In this document: positions 38,716-46,951 of the stretch, in pieces
Layout of the letters: every line of letters begins with the position of its first letter
Position numbering within the stretch: position 1 is the stretch's first letter
Source: Streptomyces marinisediminis
Lineage (GTDB): Bacteria > Actinomycetota > Actinomycetes > Streptomycetales > Streptomycetaceae
Assembly (NCBI RefSeq): GCF_026262575.1
Contig: NZ_JAPKFL010000009.1
Coordinates: 1 to 64,000 of the forward strand
Direction: 5' to 3'
Length of the DNA stretch: 64,000 nucleotides
Program-made: the position numbers and the translations under genes
Notes under the pieces: generated by a model
Database searches by the model: none
Told to the model about the DNA's origin: nothing
Seen by the model: only the letters and a program-made list of their open reading frames with translations

Positions 38716-39099
38716 GTGAGACGAGCGCGCCCGGGCGACGGCACCGCGCTGCTGCGTCTGCCGGGCGGGGCGGCGGTACCGGTGGAGGTGGCGGCCTCCC
38801 TCGCCGCGCGCACCCGCGGGCTGCTGGGGCGCGACACGGTGGCCGGGGCGCTGCTGCTGACACCGGCCGCGAGCGTGCACACCTTCCGGATGCGGTTCCC
38901 GATCGACGTCGCCTACCTGCGCGGTGACCTCGGGGGCGAGCTGACCGTCCTCGCCGTGCGCACGATGCCCCCGGGCCGGCTGGGGCTGCCGCGCCCGCGC
39001 GCGCGGCACGTGCTGGAGGCGGCGGCCGGGGCGCTGGCCGACTGGGACGTCCGCCCGGGCACGCGGGTCCGGGTGGACGGCCACACCGCCGGGCGCTAG
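38716..39099 (+). CDS. DUF192 family protein
   Basis: A 127-residue protein from GTG 38716. DUF192 hallmarks are LAARTRGLLGRDTVAGALLLTPAASVHTFRM, then RFPIDVAYL and HVLEAAAGALADWDVRPG. The family is small, beta-rich and of uncertain function. It is often found beside pilus or prepilin peptidase genes in actinomycetes, as here, where it is divergent from the peptidase by 67 bases. Confidence 0.88.
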   Translation: MRRARPGDGTALLRLPGGAAVPVEVAASLAARTRGLLGRDTVAGALLLTPAASVHTFRMRFPIDVAYLRGDLGGELTVLAVRTMPPGRLGLPRPRARHVLEAAAGALADWDVRPGTRVRVDGHTAGR

Positions 39100-39109
39100 C
39101 GTCGCACCC

Positions 39110-39601
39110 GTGATCGACACCGAGCGCCTGCGGCTTCGGCCGCTCACTCTGGCGGACACCGACCGCTACGTCGAGCTGCACGCCGACCCGCGCGTGCACC
39201 GCTTCGTCTCCGCCTGCACCCCCGAGCAGGCGCGCGAGCGGCTGGCGGGCGTCGAACGGCAGTGGGCCGAGCGCGGCCACGGGCTGTGCGCGGTGGAGCT
39301 GCGGGACACCGGCACGTTCCTCGGCCGCTGCGGGCTGCACTGGTGGGAGCAGTTCGACGAGGTGGAGGCGGGCTGGACGCTCCGGCCGGACGCCTGGGGC
39401 CGGGGCTACGCCACCGAGGCGGCGGCCGCCTGCCTGGAGTTCGGCTGGCGCGTGCTGGACGTCGACTACGTCACCGCGATGATCCACCCCGACAACACCG
39501 CCTCCGCGCGCGTGGCCCGCCGGCTCGGGTTCGCCCCGCGCCGTACGGACACGCTCTTCGGCAACCCCGTGACCGTCCACGCGCTCGACCGCCCCGCGTG
39601 A
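39110..39601 (+). CDS. GNAT N-acetyltransferase
   Basis: A 163-residue acetyltransferase of the RimJ/RimL type. It begins IDTERLRLRPLTLADTD, has the acetyl-CoA-binding pyrophosphate loop RPDAWGRGYATEAAAA (about 87-102), and the closing HPDNTASARVARRLGF block. It would acetylate an amino group from acetyl-CoA; substrate unknown. GTG start only 10 bases after the DUF192 gene, so co-transcribed. Confidence 0.92.
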   Translation: MIDTERLRLRPLTLADTDRYVELHADPRVHRFVSACTPEQARERLAGVERQWAERGHGLCAVELRDTGTFLGRCGLHWWEQFDEVEAGWTLRPDAWGRGYATEAAAACLEFGWRVLDVDYVTAMIHPDNTASARVARRLGFAPRRTDTLFGNPVTVHALDRPA

Positions 39602-39608
39602 GGCGGAC

Positions 39609-39641
39609 GGGCCCGGCGCTCCGCGCGGGAGCGCCGGGCCC
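39609..39641. terminator. Convergent terminator GNAT / OsmC
   Basis: A perfect 14-bp stem GGGCCCGGCGCTCC (39609-39622) with its complement at 39628-39641 and a 5-base loop, between converging genes. Confidence 0.88.
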
Positions 39642-39660
39642 GTGACGCGGCGGACCGGGC

Positions 39661-40089
39661 TCAGACGAGCTCGGCGCGCAGCGAGATGTTCTTGACCCCG
39701 GCCAGGGCCTGGCTCACCGGGCAGTTCTTCTTGGCCTCCTCCGCGGCGGCCTGGAAGTCCTCCTCGGACAGACCGGGCACGCTGGCGCGGACGGTCAGGG
39801 CGATGCCGGTGATGCCCTCACCCGGCTGGAACGTCACGTCGGCCTGCGTGTCCAGCGCGGCGACGGTGTAGCCCTGGCCCGCGAGGCCGTGCGAGAAGGC
39901 CATCGAGTAGCACGCGGAGTGCGCGGCGCCGATGAGCTCCTCCGGGCTCGTCCGGCCACCGGGCTCCTCGGCGCGGGCGGGCCAGCTCACCTCGTACGTG
40001 CCGATGCCGGAGGACGCGAGCTCCACGGAGCCCTTGCCCTCCATCAGGTTGCCTTCCCAGTGGGTCTTAGCGGTACGCGTGGTGGCCAT
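39661..40089 (-). CDS. OsmC family peroxiredoxin
   Basis: A 142-residue organic hydroperoxide reductase-like protein. The two redox cysteines are Cys60 (AAHSACYSMAFS) and Cys123 (KKNCPVSQAL). The segment TSPEELIGAAHSAC is the classic OsmC helix start. It reduces organic peroxides with thiol donors and complements AhpC. ATG start with AAGGGAAC upstream. Length is normal. Confidence 0.95.
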   Translation of the reverse strand: MATTRTAKTHWEGNLMEGKGSVELASSGIGTYEVSWPARAEEPGGRTSPEELIGAAHSACYSMAFSHGLAGQGYTVAALDTQADVTFQPGEGITGIALTVRASVPGLSEEDFQAAAEEAKKNCPVSQALAGVKNISLRAELV

Positions 40090-40350
40090 GCTGTGGGTGT
40101 TCCCTTCGTAACGTGTCCGATGCGGTGGTACGGCCTCACGCTATCCCCGCCGCCCGTCTCCACGCCGCCACACCGGTCTTGACCCGGCCTCAGCCCGCCG
40201 CGGCGCGCCGGAGGCGGGAGCCCCGGCGCCGAGACGCGGCGTGCCCCGCTCGGGCAGCGGCTCGCGGGCGGGCAGCGGCTCGCGGGCGGGCCGTCTCCCG
40301 CGCGGCGGGCCCGGTGCGCCGTCCGCGCGGGCCTCCCACCGGCCGTCGGG

Positions 40351-40638
40351 TCAGGCCGGGGCCGGCTGCGGGTCGGGACCGGGCGCCGGGGGCTCGGGCG
40401 CCGGGGGCTCGGGCGCCGGGGGCTCGGGCGCCGGGCCGGGGCCGGGCGTCGGGCTCGGCTGCGGCGGCTCCGGGGGCACCGGAACGGGCCCCGGCTCCGG
40501 GCCGGGTGCGGGGCCGGGCTCCGGCCCGCCGGGGCCGGGTGGCGGCGTGGGGGCGGGTGGGACGGGGTCCGGCTGCCGGGCCGCGGTACTCCGGCGCACC
40601 GCCCCCGGGGCGGTCTCTGCGGTGGTGGTGACGGTCAC
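40351..40638 (-). CDS. Proline-rich hypothetical protein
   Basis: A 95-residue protein from GTG with GAGGAGG five bases upstream. After a short Thr/Ala start it is almost only Pro, Gly, Glu and Ala, including APEPP repeated at 5-residue intervals. At DNA level a 15-bp unit is repeated four times (about 40383-40440). No signal peptide is obvious. It may be a genuine structural or disordered protein, or an open frame kept by base composition; the ribosome site favours the former. Confidence 0.45.
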   Translation of the reverse strand: MTVTTTAETAPGAVRRSTAARQPDPVPPAPTPPPGPGGPEPGPAPGPEPGPVPVPPEPPQPSPTPGPGPAPEPPAPEPPAPEPPAPGPDPQPAPA

Positions 40639-40758
40639 GGGTCCTCCTCACCCCGGTGCGCGACACCGGGCGTCGGTACCTGCCCGTCCGGGTGCCCGCG
40701 CGTCTCGGACGTCACGCATGCGGGTTGCGGGCCGTTCCGGCGGCTCGTCCTCCGCCTC

Positions 40759-41553
40759 CTACACCCGGCGCCAGGCGTCGTCGCGCACCTGGGAGCTGGC
40801 CTGCGGGCCCATGCGCAGCATGCCGCCGTCCACCACCCAGGACGCGCCGGTGACGTACCCGGCGTCCGGGCCGACGAGGAAGGCGATGACGCCGGCGACC
40901 TCCCGCGCGTCACCCGGTCGGCCCAGCGGCAGCCCAGGACGCGGCAGCTCGTGCACGTCGGCGTCCTCGTTCCCGGTCATCGGCGTGGCGATCTCGCCCG
41001 GTGCGACGGAGTTGACGTTGATGCCGTGCTCGGACAGCTCCAGCGCCATCACCTGCGTCAGCAGGCCGAGGCCGCCCTTGGCCGCGCAGTAGGGCCCGGC
41101 GCCCACCTTGGGCTGGTGCTCGTGCACGCTGGTGACGTTGACGATACGGCCGCCGTCCCCCTGGTCGACCATGCGCCGCGCCGCGCGCTGGGAGCACAGG
41201 AAGGGGCCGACGAGGTCGATGTCGATGACGGTGCGGATGGTGTCGTGCGGCAGGTCCAGCACCGGCGTCGAGGTGCCCGTGCCGGCGTTGTTGACGAGGG
41301 CGTCGACGCGGCCGAGCCGGTCGGCGAGCACGTCGATGGCCGAGGCGGCGTCCGGCAGGACGGCGAGGTCCATGTGCTCGACCTCCGCCCGCTGGCCGCG
41401 CGCCCGCACCTCCGCCGCCGTCCGCTCGGCGCCCTCCTCGTCGCTGTGCCAGGTGATGCCCACGTCCATGCCCGTCTCGGCCAGTCTGACGGCCGTGGCC
41501 CGTCCGATGCCCGAGTCGGCCGCGGTGACGACGGCGGCGCGCTGCTGCTCCAT
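40759..41553 (-). CDS. SDR family oxidoreductase
   Basis: A 264-residue short-chain dehydrogenase. The glycine motif is TAADSGIGRATA (10-21). The NNAGT block is near 88-92, and the catalytic Ser142, Tyr155 and Lys159 (YCAAKGG) are all present. The C-terminal PDAGYVTGASWVVDGGM is typical. The TAADSGIG start resembles glucose-1-dehydrogenase and 3-oxoacyl reductase relatives; NADP-dependent ketone reduction is likely. Monocistronic. Confidence 0.93.
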   Translation of the reverse strand: MEQQRAAVVTAADSGIGRATAVRLAETGMDVGITWHSDEEGAERTAAEVRARGQRAEVEHMDLAVLPDAASAIDVLADRLGRVDALVNNAGTGTSTPVLDLPHDTIRTVIDIDLVGPFLCSQRAARRMVDQGDGGRIVNVTSVHEHQPKVGAGPYCAAKGGLGLLTQVMALELSEHGINVNSVAPGEIATPMTGNEDADVHELPRPGLPLGRPGDAREVAGVIAFLVGPDAGYVTGASWVVDGGMLRMGPQASSQVRDDAWRRV

Positions 41554-42223
41554 GGTCCGGCTGCTCCTTTCGAGTGGTGCCGCGTGCTCGACGGCCACGC
41601 GGCGGCACCGGCCCCCGAGTGCCCCCGCCCAGACCGGCGATGCATGGCAGCCACCGCGTTGTCCCACTCCCGCCCCGGGCCGGCCCGCTCCGGACGCCCC
41701 CGCCGCGCGCCCCCGCGGCGGGGCGTGCGCCTCGGACGCCCTCCCCGCACAGCCGCCCTCCCCCGGACGGACCCGCTCGACCCGACCCGCACCGCACACC
41801 CCCACCGGCCCGCCCGGACCGGGCAGCCCCGAAGGCCGTTCCGCGCATCGGTGAAGGAGCTCGCGAGCCCTGGCTACAAAGCGGAATTGCCCACTCCTGG
41901 CCTGCGTCAGCCTCGGAAGCGGCCGACGGACCACGCCGCACCGTGCGCGCTCAGGCGGCCCGAGAGATTGCGGGACGCCCTCGGGCAACCACCGTCCGCG
42001 CACCTCGCACCGAGCGCACCGGGCCGGGGTCCCGCACCGGGACGCCCGCACCGGGCCCGTCCAGCCGGGCGCCCGCGCCGGGCCGTAGTCGTCCGGACCG
42101 CCTCGGATCGGGGCCGTCTCAGCCGGGCCCAGGCGCCGGGCTGTCCACCGGGCCCGGGCGGCGCGACGGCGGGACGGCTCCCGCACGGCCGGGGCACCAG
42201 GGCGGAGCCGGGGGCCGGGGCCG
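41554..42223. other. Long GC-rich gap without a supported gene
   Basis: 670 bases between the SDR start and the SAP-like gene end. Open frames on both strands lack ribosome sites and have low-complexity Arg/Pro/Gly products. The stretch 42000-42180 repeats CGGGNCGCCCGCACCGGG-like words. The SDR promoter must lie near 41560-41640. Confidence 0.5.
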
Positions 42224-42529
42224 TCAGCGACCCAGCGCGTCCCTCAGTTCGGACTTGTTCATCGAGGAGCGGCCCTTGACGTCCCGCTTCTTGGCCTCCG
42301 CGTAGAGCTGCTCCCGGGTCTGGTCGGCGGAGCGGGCGGAAGCGGAGGCGCCGCCACCCGATCGCGAGCGCTGGGCACCGCGGGTCTCGCCCGCCTGGGC
42401 TTTCTGCTTGTTCATGGTCCGGGACGCGATCTCGCCCGCCCGCTTGGCGCTGCCGCCACCGCGCTTCTTCTCGCTTTCCTTGATGTGCTCGTACTGCCGT
42501 TCCCGCTTGGAGCTGGACTGTTTGGCCAC
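42224..42529 (-). CDS. Small basic SAP/Rho_N-like protein
   Basis: A 101-residue, very hydrophilic, Lys/Arg/Ser-rich protein from GTG 42529. The N-terminus (AKQSSSKRERQYEHIKESEKKRG) is helical. The C-terminus (REQLYAEAKKRDVKGRSSMNKSELRDALGR) matches the Rho_N/SAP-like helix-turn-helix that binds nucleic acid. Related small proteins are sometimes annotated as plasmid stabilisation proteins. A DNA- or RNA-binding role is plausible. Confidence 0.82.
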   Translation of the reverse strand: MAKQSSSKRERQYEHIKESEKKRGGGSAKRAGEIASRTMNKQKAQAGETRGAQRSRSGGGASASARSADQTREQLYAEAKKRDVKGRSSMNKSELRDALGR

Positions 42530-42860
42530 CGTGGTCGTCCTCCGTTGCGTGGGCGTGGCCCGTCGACGGCCGTTCCAGGAACCGCACATCGGGCATATGA
42601 GAACAAAATATCCTCCCCGCGAAGAGCGCGCACGACGACCGCGCCACACCACACACGGACCCGCCCCCGGATCGCACACGTGCGAAACGGAACGCGCGCA
42701 CGCGCCGGAGGAACCACACCCGGGGTCCCATTCGTCACACAGAGAGACAGCGACACCACCGTTCACCTGCGAACCAAGCGCGGCATATTCGCACAGCAAA
42801 ATCAGCGGCCGCACTGATCGAAGCTCTCCGCACTGGCACGTTCCGACCAGTCAAATGCTC

Positions 42861-42890
42861 TTGCGATCGCGCACGCAAACGCCCTAGGTT
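42861..42890 (+). promoter_or_regulatory. Putative promoter of the 42.9-kb gene
   Basis: TTGCGA (42861-42866) and TAGGTT (42885-42890) are spaced 18 bases apart, 48 bases before the start at 42938. They lie in an AT-richer stretch that stands out locally. Confidence 0.4.
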
Positions 42891-42937
42891 CAACGGCGTC
42901 GGGGGAGGACAACGCCATACACACAGGGGTGGGGGGC

Positions 42938-43294
42938 ATGGACAGGTTCGACGACCAGAAACCGGGTGACCGCACGGGTTTAGACCGAGCCCGGGACGCG
43001 GCCAGTCGCTTCGCGGCCTACTTGCGGGAGGGGCCGCCGGAGGGGGAGGGAGGGCGCGGAACACCGCCCCAACTGCTCGACCGCGACTGGCCGATGCCGC
43101 CCGGGACACGGTCGGTCTACGCCATCGGACAGGCACTGATCCTGCGCGGGACGTTCACCGAGGCCGACTCGTTCGCCCTCAAGCGCGCCTTCCCGGGGCA
43201 GTTGGTCACCCTGGACGACGAGAACGACCAGGAGGCGACGCTGGTGGTCTGGCCCCCGGCGCTCAGCGGCTACGACGACACCCCGCCGAGCTGA
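42938..43294 (+). CDS. Hypothetical protein
   Basis: A 118-residue acidic cytoplasmic protein. The central part (WPMPPGTRSVYAIGQALILRGTFTEADSFALKRAFPG) suggests a small alpha/beta fold and the end is QEATLVVWPPALSGYDD. I do not recognise the family. ATG 42938 has a GGGGTGGGGGG purine run upstream; GTG at 42929 is an alternative. It has its own promoter-like sequence and a terminator. Confidence 0.72.
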   Translation: MDRFDDQKPGDRTGLDRARDAASRFAAYLREGPPEGEGGRGTPPQLLDRDWPMPPGTRSVYAIGQALILRGTFTEADSFALKRAFPGQLVTLDDENDQEATLVVWPPALSGYDDTPPS

Positions 43295-43332
43295 CCGGCG
43301 TACCGACCGCCACGAGACCCCGGGCCCAGGCC

Positions 43333-43356
43333 GCCCGGGGCACTCACGCCCCGGGC
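43333..43356 (+). terminator. Terminator after the hypothetical gene
   Basis: GCCCGGGGC (43333-43341) and GCCCCGGGC (43348-43356) form a 9-bp perfect stem with a 6-base loop. Confidence 0.75.
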
Positions 43357-43535
43357 GTGCTCCACGCCCGGGGCTGTTCCCTACCCGGCCCGCTCCCCAC
43401 CCAGAGCGGGATCGCGCGCCGGCGGACCGCCGGGCGGCAGACCGCCGGGCGGCGCCGTCGCCGCTCGGCGTGTACAACGCCGGGCGACCGGCATAGTGTG
43501 GGCCGGGAAACTGATCCCGGCCTACAGGGGTCGAT

Positions 43536-44045
43536 ATGTCGACATCACGCCTCCGTCCCCTCACCGTCGCCGCGGCCGCCTGCGCCCTGACCCTCGGCCT
43601 CGGCGCCTGCGGCTCCGCCGACGCCACCACCTCCCCGGCACCCTCCCCCAGCCCCCACGCCGCCACCTGGTCGGCCCCCGCACACGCCGAGGCCGTCCGC
43701 GCGCTGGGCGGGCAGGCCGAGGACCGGCTCCGTGCGGCCGAGGAGGCCGCTCGCCGGGCCGCCGCCGAGAAGGCGGGCGTCCAGGCCCAGCAGCGGAGCC
43801 GCACACCGGCGTCCTCCTCCGCCACGCCCCGACCGTGCACCACGGCTCCCGAGGACCGCGCGGCCTGCGTCATCCCGCCGGGCGCCGAGTTCAGCCCGGA
43901 CGGGGGCGACGTCGACGGCGACGGGATCTTCGAGGACCACGAACCCGTCGGCCCCGGAGCGCAGGACCCGCGCGCCTACGACGGCGGGCGCACCTCCGGC
44001 GAGACCCAGTGCGCCTGGCTGCGCCAGCAGGGCGTCGACTGCTGA
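43536..44045 (+). CDS. Putative lipoprotein with calcium-loop motif
   Basis: A 169-residue secreted lipoprotein. The signal ends in the lipobox LGAC with lipidated Cys25. The mature part has a Ser/Pro linker, an Ala/Glu/Arg helix (about 50-85), and DGGDVDGDGIFEDHE, an EF-hand or dockerin-like calcium loop (about 122-136). A C-terminal ETQCAWLRQQGVDC could form a disulphide. No family name known. Start ATG 43536. Confidence 0.78.
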   Translation: MSTSRLRPLTVAAAACALTLGLGACGSADATTSPAPSPSPHAATWSAPAHAEAVRALGGQAEDRLRAAEEAARRAAAEKAGVQAQQRSRTPASSSATPRPCTTAPEDRAACVIPPGAEFSPDGGDVDGDGIFEDHEPVGPGAQDPRAYDGGRTSGETQCAWLRQQGVDC

Positions 44046-44139
44046 CCGGGCCGACGACCGCGCGCGGCACCCGGCGGCCCACCGCTGCGCCCCCAGGAGC
44101 GGCGCCCGTCACGTCGGCGGCACCGGAAGGGAACACGCA

Positions 44140-44370
44140 GTGAACCGCACCGGCACGACGATCGCGCTGAGCGCGAGCCTGCTGGGGGCGATCGCGTGCG
44201 TGGGCGCCGTGGGCCTGGGCGGCCCCACGCCCCTGGAGCCGTCCGCGCCCCCGCCGGGCGGCGCGTCGTCGTCGGCGGAGTCCCGGCAGGACCCCGCCGA
44301 CGTCCTGCACTACTGGACAGACGAGCGCATGGCCGACGCGGAGCCCGCGCCCATGCCGGACGACGGCTGA
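44140..44370 (+). CDS. Short secreted protein, resembles a protease N-terminus
   Basis: A 76-residue protein from GTG with GGAAGGGA upstream. A membrane/signal segment (TTIALSASLLGAIACVGAVGLGG) is followed by a Pro/Ser linker and DVLHYWTDERMADAEPAPMP. The YWT-x2-RM-x2-A-x-P pattern resembles the start of the mature part of Streptomyces trypsin-like secreted proteases, but the catalytic domain is missing. It could be a true small protein or a truncated gene. Confidence 0.55.
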   Translation: MNRTGTTIALSASLLGAIACVGAVGLGGPTPLEPSAPPPGGASSSAESRQDPADVLHYWTDERMADAEPAPMPDDG

Positions 44371-44622
44371 CGCGGCCGGCGACCCGCGCTCGCCCGCCCG
44401 GACCACCCGGCCGGTTCTCGGTTCTCGCACCGCCACGGACAGCGCGCGGACCGCCTCGTGCCCGGTGCGCCGTGCGGAGCACTCATCCCCGCCGCCGGGA
44501 CTGCCGGGGCGCGACGCCCATGCCGCCCGCAGCCCCGCGCCATACGCGCAGGGGCTGAGCCGGTCCGTCACGGGGGAGGGATGCGCGAACCGGCTCAGTG
44601 TGACCAGAGTACTACGGAGCGT

Positions 44623-45252
44623 CTACTCGTCCGTGCGCGGGAAGGAGACTTCCACCCTTCGGTTCTTCTCCCGGCCGTCCTCGGTTGCGTTCGACGCGAC
44701 GGGGTAGTCCTCGCTGTATCCGCGGATGTTGAAGGTCGTACCCGGATCGTCCAGGTGCTTGACCAGCTCCCGGTGCACGGCCTCGGCGCGGTCCTGCGAC
44801 AACTCGACGCCGTGCTGGTAGGAGCCGAGGTTGTCGGTGAACCCGTAGACGTTCACCTCGGTCGCACCCTGGGCGTCGATCTCGCCCGCGATGTCCTCGA
44901 TCCGGGCGTTCGCCTCCCGGTTCAACTCTGCGCTGTCCCGGCCGAAGAGGACCTCCGCCTGGAGCGTGAAAGTGGTCTTGGCGTTGGAGTCCGCACGCCG
45001 CTCGTCCCCGCTCTCGTCCTCGACCACCTGCACGATGTCGATGACCCGGGGCTCGGCGAGGGTGGCGCCGTCGCGCATCAGCAGTTGCGGCGACTGGGCG
45101 TTGACCTTGACCGGCGGCTGGTCGTTCGCCGGCCCGTAGGGCGAGTCCGCGGCCCGTGCCACCGGCGCGGCCGCGAACGACAGCGCCGCCGCCGTCACCA
45201 CCGCCACCGCCCCACCCGGCACAACACCCCACCACATACCCATCCCCCTCAC
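44623..45252 (-). CDS. Secreted OmpA-domain protein
   Basis: A 209-residue exported protein with a signal peptide (GAVAVVTAAALSFAAAPVARA). The C-terminal OmpA-like peptidoglycan-binding domain has AEVLFGRDSAELNREANARIEDIA, VNVYGFTDNLGSYQHGVELSQDRAEAVHRELV and NRRVEVSF. Such domains anchor machines to the cell wall. Its GTG start overlaps the stop of the lipoprotein gene (GTGA), and it closes the Tad pilus operon, so a wall-anchoring role for the pilus is likely. Confidence 0.9.
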   Translation of the reverse strand: MRGMGMWWGVVPGGAVAVVTAAALSFAAAPVARAADSPYGPANDQPPVKVNAQSPQLLMRDGATLAEPRVIDIVQVVEDESGDERRADSNAKTTFTLQAEVLFGRDSAELNREANARIEDIAGEIDAQGATEVNVYGFTDNLGSYQHGVELSQDRAEAVHRELVKHLDDPGTTFNIRGYSEDYPVASNATEDGREKNRRVEVSFPRTDE

Positions 45253-45833
45253 CCTTCGGTCAGTTCGATGGTGGCGGGTGACATGGTCGGCAGGTGAAAC
45301 TCCACCTGCGTGACTTCACCGGGAGGCGCGGGGAACTGCGCGTAGACGGGGCGGCTCTCACCGGACTTGATGTTGGTGAGTCCAGTCGTACACAGGCACT
45401 CGCCGTCGGTGTCACGCAGGATCATGTAACGCTTGTTGCCGTCCGGATCTACCAACGTCGCTCCGGAGATCGAGGATTTGGATTTGAGGGCAGTCTCCGA
45501 CGAGCTCCACCGGTTGTAGTTGAACGTCTTGTCCCCGGTGTTCGTCAGTGTGCCGTGGATGGTGACGAAGCCACCGGAGTCACGCACCGCGGAGTGCAGC
45601 CTGACGACGATGTCGTCGGAGCCGGTGAGTTCGCCGATGACCTTGTCGGTGTCCACGTCCTCCGCGGGTTTCTGGTCGCTGGTACCGCTGCTTGCCGGCT
45701 TATCGGCACCGGACCCGTCCGCAACATTGTCGTCACCCCCTCCGCAGGCCGTGAGCGTGGCGAGCAAGCCGGCCGTCACCACCGCGGCGGCCCGCATACG
45801 CAGACCGCGCCTTCCCGTGTGCCGGATGTTCAT
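45249..45833 (-). CDS. Lipoprotein of the Tad locus
   Basis: A 194-residue lipoprotein with lipobox LTAC and lipidated Cys30. After a Ser/Asp-rich linker, the mature domain is beta-rich (DIVVRLHSAVRDSGGFVTIHGTLTNTG, then VYAQFPAPPGEVTQVEFHLPTMSP), like an immunoglobulin-type extracellular fold. Two cysteines in DGECLCTTG may pair. It is translationally coupled to the OmpA gene and downstream of the TadG-like gene. Precise function unknown. Confidence 0.85.
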   Translation of the reverse strand: MNIRHTGRRGLRMRAAAVVTAGLLATLTACGGGDDNVADGSGADKPASSGTSDQKPAEDVDTDKVIGELTGSDDIVVRLHSAVRDSGGFVTIHGTLTNTGDKTFNYNRWSSSETALKSKSSISGATLVDPDGNKRYMILRDTDGECLCTTGLTNIKSGESRPVYAQFPAPPGEVTQVEFHLPTMSPATIELTEG

Positions 45834-45860
45834 CGATGGGTTCCTTCGCTTATGGACGTC

Positions 45861-46484
45861 TCAGTCAACCAGCCGAACGGTGAACAGTTCATCCAGTTCG
45901 GGAAGCGGCTTCGGGCGTTCCGGATCCACCACCACGTCTTCGCCCTGGCACGTCAGCTCGACGATCTCGCGCTCGCCCTCTTCCCTCTCCTCCCCGTCAC
46001 CGGCCGCGTTCCGCAGTCTGCACCGCGGCTCCAGAGCGGCAGTCGCACTCGCCGTCGCGTACTGGCCCCCGGTGCCGGGGATGATCGTGTCTCCGACAGG
46101 AGTCCTGCTCGTGACATCGACCGTGAACCCACCTCCCAGCCCTGCGGACCGTCCGCAACCGTCGAGGTCGGCACCGTTCATGGACGCGAAGCGCTGGGCT
46201 TCGGCACAGGCCCCAGCTTGGTTGAGGAGCAACCCGTCCAGGACATCTGGCAAGAGCTCCGGGGTCGACAGGTTGTCCAGCAGCGCTAGGCCGAGCTGCT
46301 GCCGCGCGTCGTTTGCGGCGGCGAGTGCGGCTGCGTCCGCCGCACCCTGCGCATCGTTGCGTGCGGCGGCGGCCTGCCCGACGGCGAAGTACGCCAACGC
46401 GAGGAAGAGGGCTCCCGCCACCACGGTGATGTAGAGGGGGAACGCCTGTCCGCGATCGGCAGCGTCACTCCAGCGCCGGGTCAG
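45861..46484 (-). CDS. TadG-like pilus assembly protein with apparent CTG start
   Basis: A 207-residue protein whose N-terminus ADRGQAFPLYITVVAGALFLALAYFAVGQAAAARNDAQGAADAAALAAAND is the classic TadE/TadG pseudopilin segment. The rest is a secreted domain with a Cys pair. In this frame there is no ATG, GTG or TTG between the far side of the flp gene and the membrane segment. The Flp stop overlaps a CTG (CTGA), so translation most likely begins at CTG 46484 by coupling, as GTGA overlaps do elsewhere in this locus. Confidence 0.8.
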   Translation of the reverse strand: MTRRWSDAADRGQAFPLYITVVAGALFLALAYFAVGQAAAARNDAQGAADAAALAAANDARQQLGLALLDNLSTPELLPDVLDGLLLNQAGACAEAQRFASMNGADLDGCGRSAGLGGGFTVDVTSRTPVGDTIIPGTGGQYATASATAALEPRCRLRNAAGDGEEREEGEREIVELTCQGEDVVVDPERPKPLPELDELFTVRLVD

Positions 46485-46645
46485 CCCCCGGTCACCCTGC
46501 TGATCTGGTCCGCGATGGCATCCGAGATCGTCGACCCGAAGTCCGTGGTCAGGAGGACGGCGATGATGGCGGCTACGACGGCCAGGATGCCGAGGTATTC
46601 GATGGCGGTCTGGCCGGTGTCGTTGTTCTGCAGGCGGGGGTTCAT
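46481..46645 (-). CDS. flp: Flp-type pilin
   Basis: A 54-residue pilin from ATG 46645 (an upstream TTG at 46669 would add 8 residues). The leader ends at Gly11 before QTAIEYLG, so Glu is at +5 after cleavage as in type IVb pilins. The hydrophobic LAVVAAIIAVLLTTDFG core follows and a short polar tail ends ISRVTGG. It is the main fibre subunit, cleaved by the prepilin peptidase. Confidence 0.92.
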   Translation of the reverse strand: MNPRLQNNDTGQTAIEYLGILAVVAAIIAVLLTTDFGSTISDAIADQISRVTGG

Positions 46646-46716
46646 GGGGGTCTCGCTCTCCGGGCTCAAGCGATGGGGGCGGGGTGGCGGTCGGGCCCGG
46701 TCGGGGGCCGGGCGCC

Positions 46717-46749
46717 GGGGGGCGGGCCGGGGGGGGGCGGGGGGCGGGG
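46717..46749 (+). repeat. Guanine-run cluster (potential G-quadruplex)
   Basis: Within the 306-bp gap between tadC and flp, the + strand has consecutive runs of 6, 3, 9, 6 and 4 guanines separated by one or two bases. This is the template strand of the region directly upstream of flp. No gene is present in the gap; the flp promoter should lie here, perhaps in the AT-richer part near 46870-46950. Confidence 0.7.
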
Positions 46750-46951
46750 CGGTGTCGCAGGGCCGCGGGCACCCAGCGGGGCGCGGCGCGGCGGAGAGCC
46801 GGACGCGGCATCAGCGGTGACCTCCTCCCCGCTCCGTCGGCCGGCGTGCACGGCGCACGCCGTTCCGCAGAGTGACTCTGCCACAACGGGTTGCGCACGC
46901 GAAGGGGGTAGCGGGAAATGTGTATGAATTGATGCGGAGTGACAAGTGTGC

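Noticed and set aside
41554..42223. A further gene between the SDR and SAP-like genes
   Set aside because: All frames are low-complexity, lack ribosome sites and show no conserved motif.
46481..46898. The TadG-like frame extended upstream to start codons at about 46811 or 46772
   Set aside because: This would read through the whole flp gene in another frame and add over 95 low-complexity residues before the pseudopilin segment; the coupled CTG is more credible.
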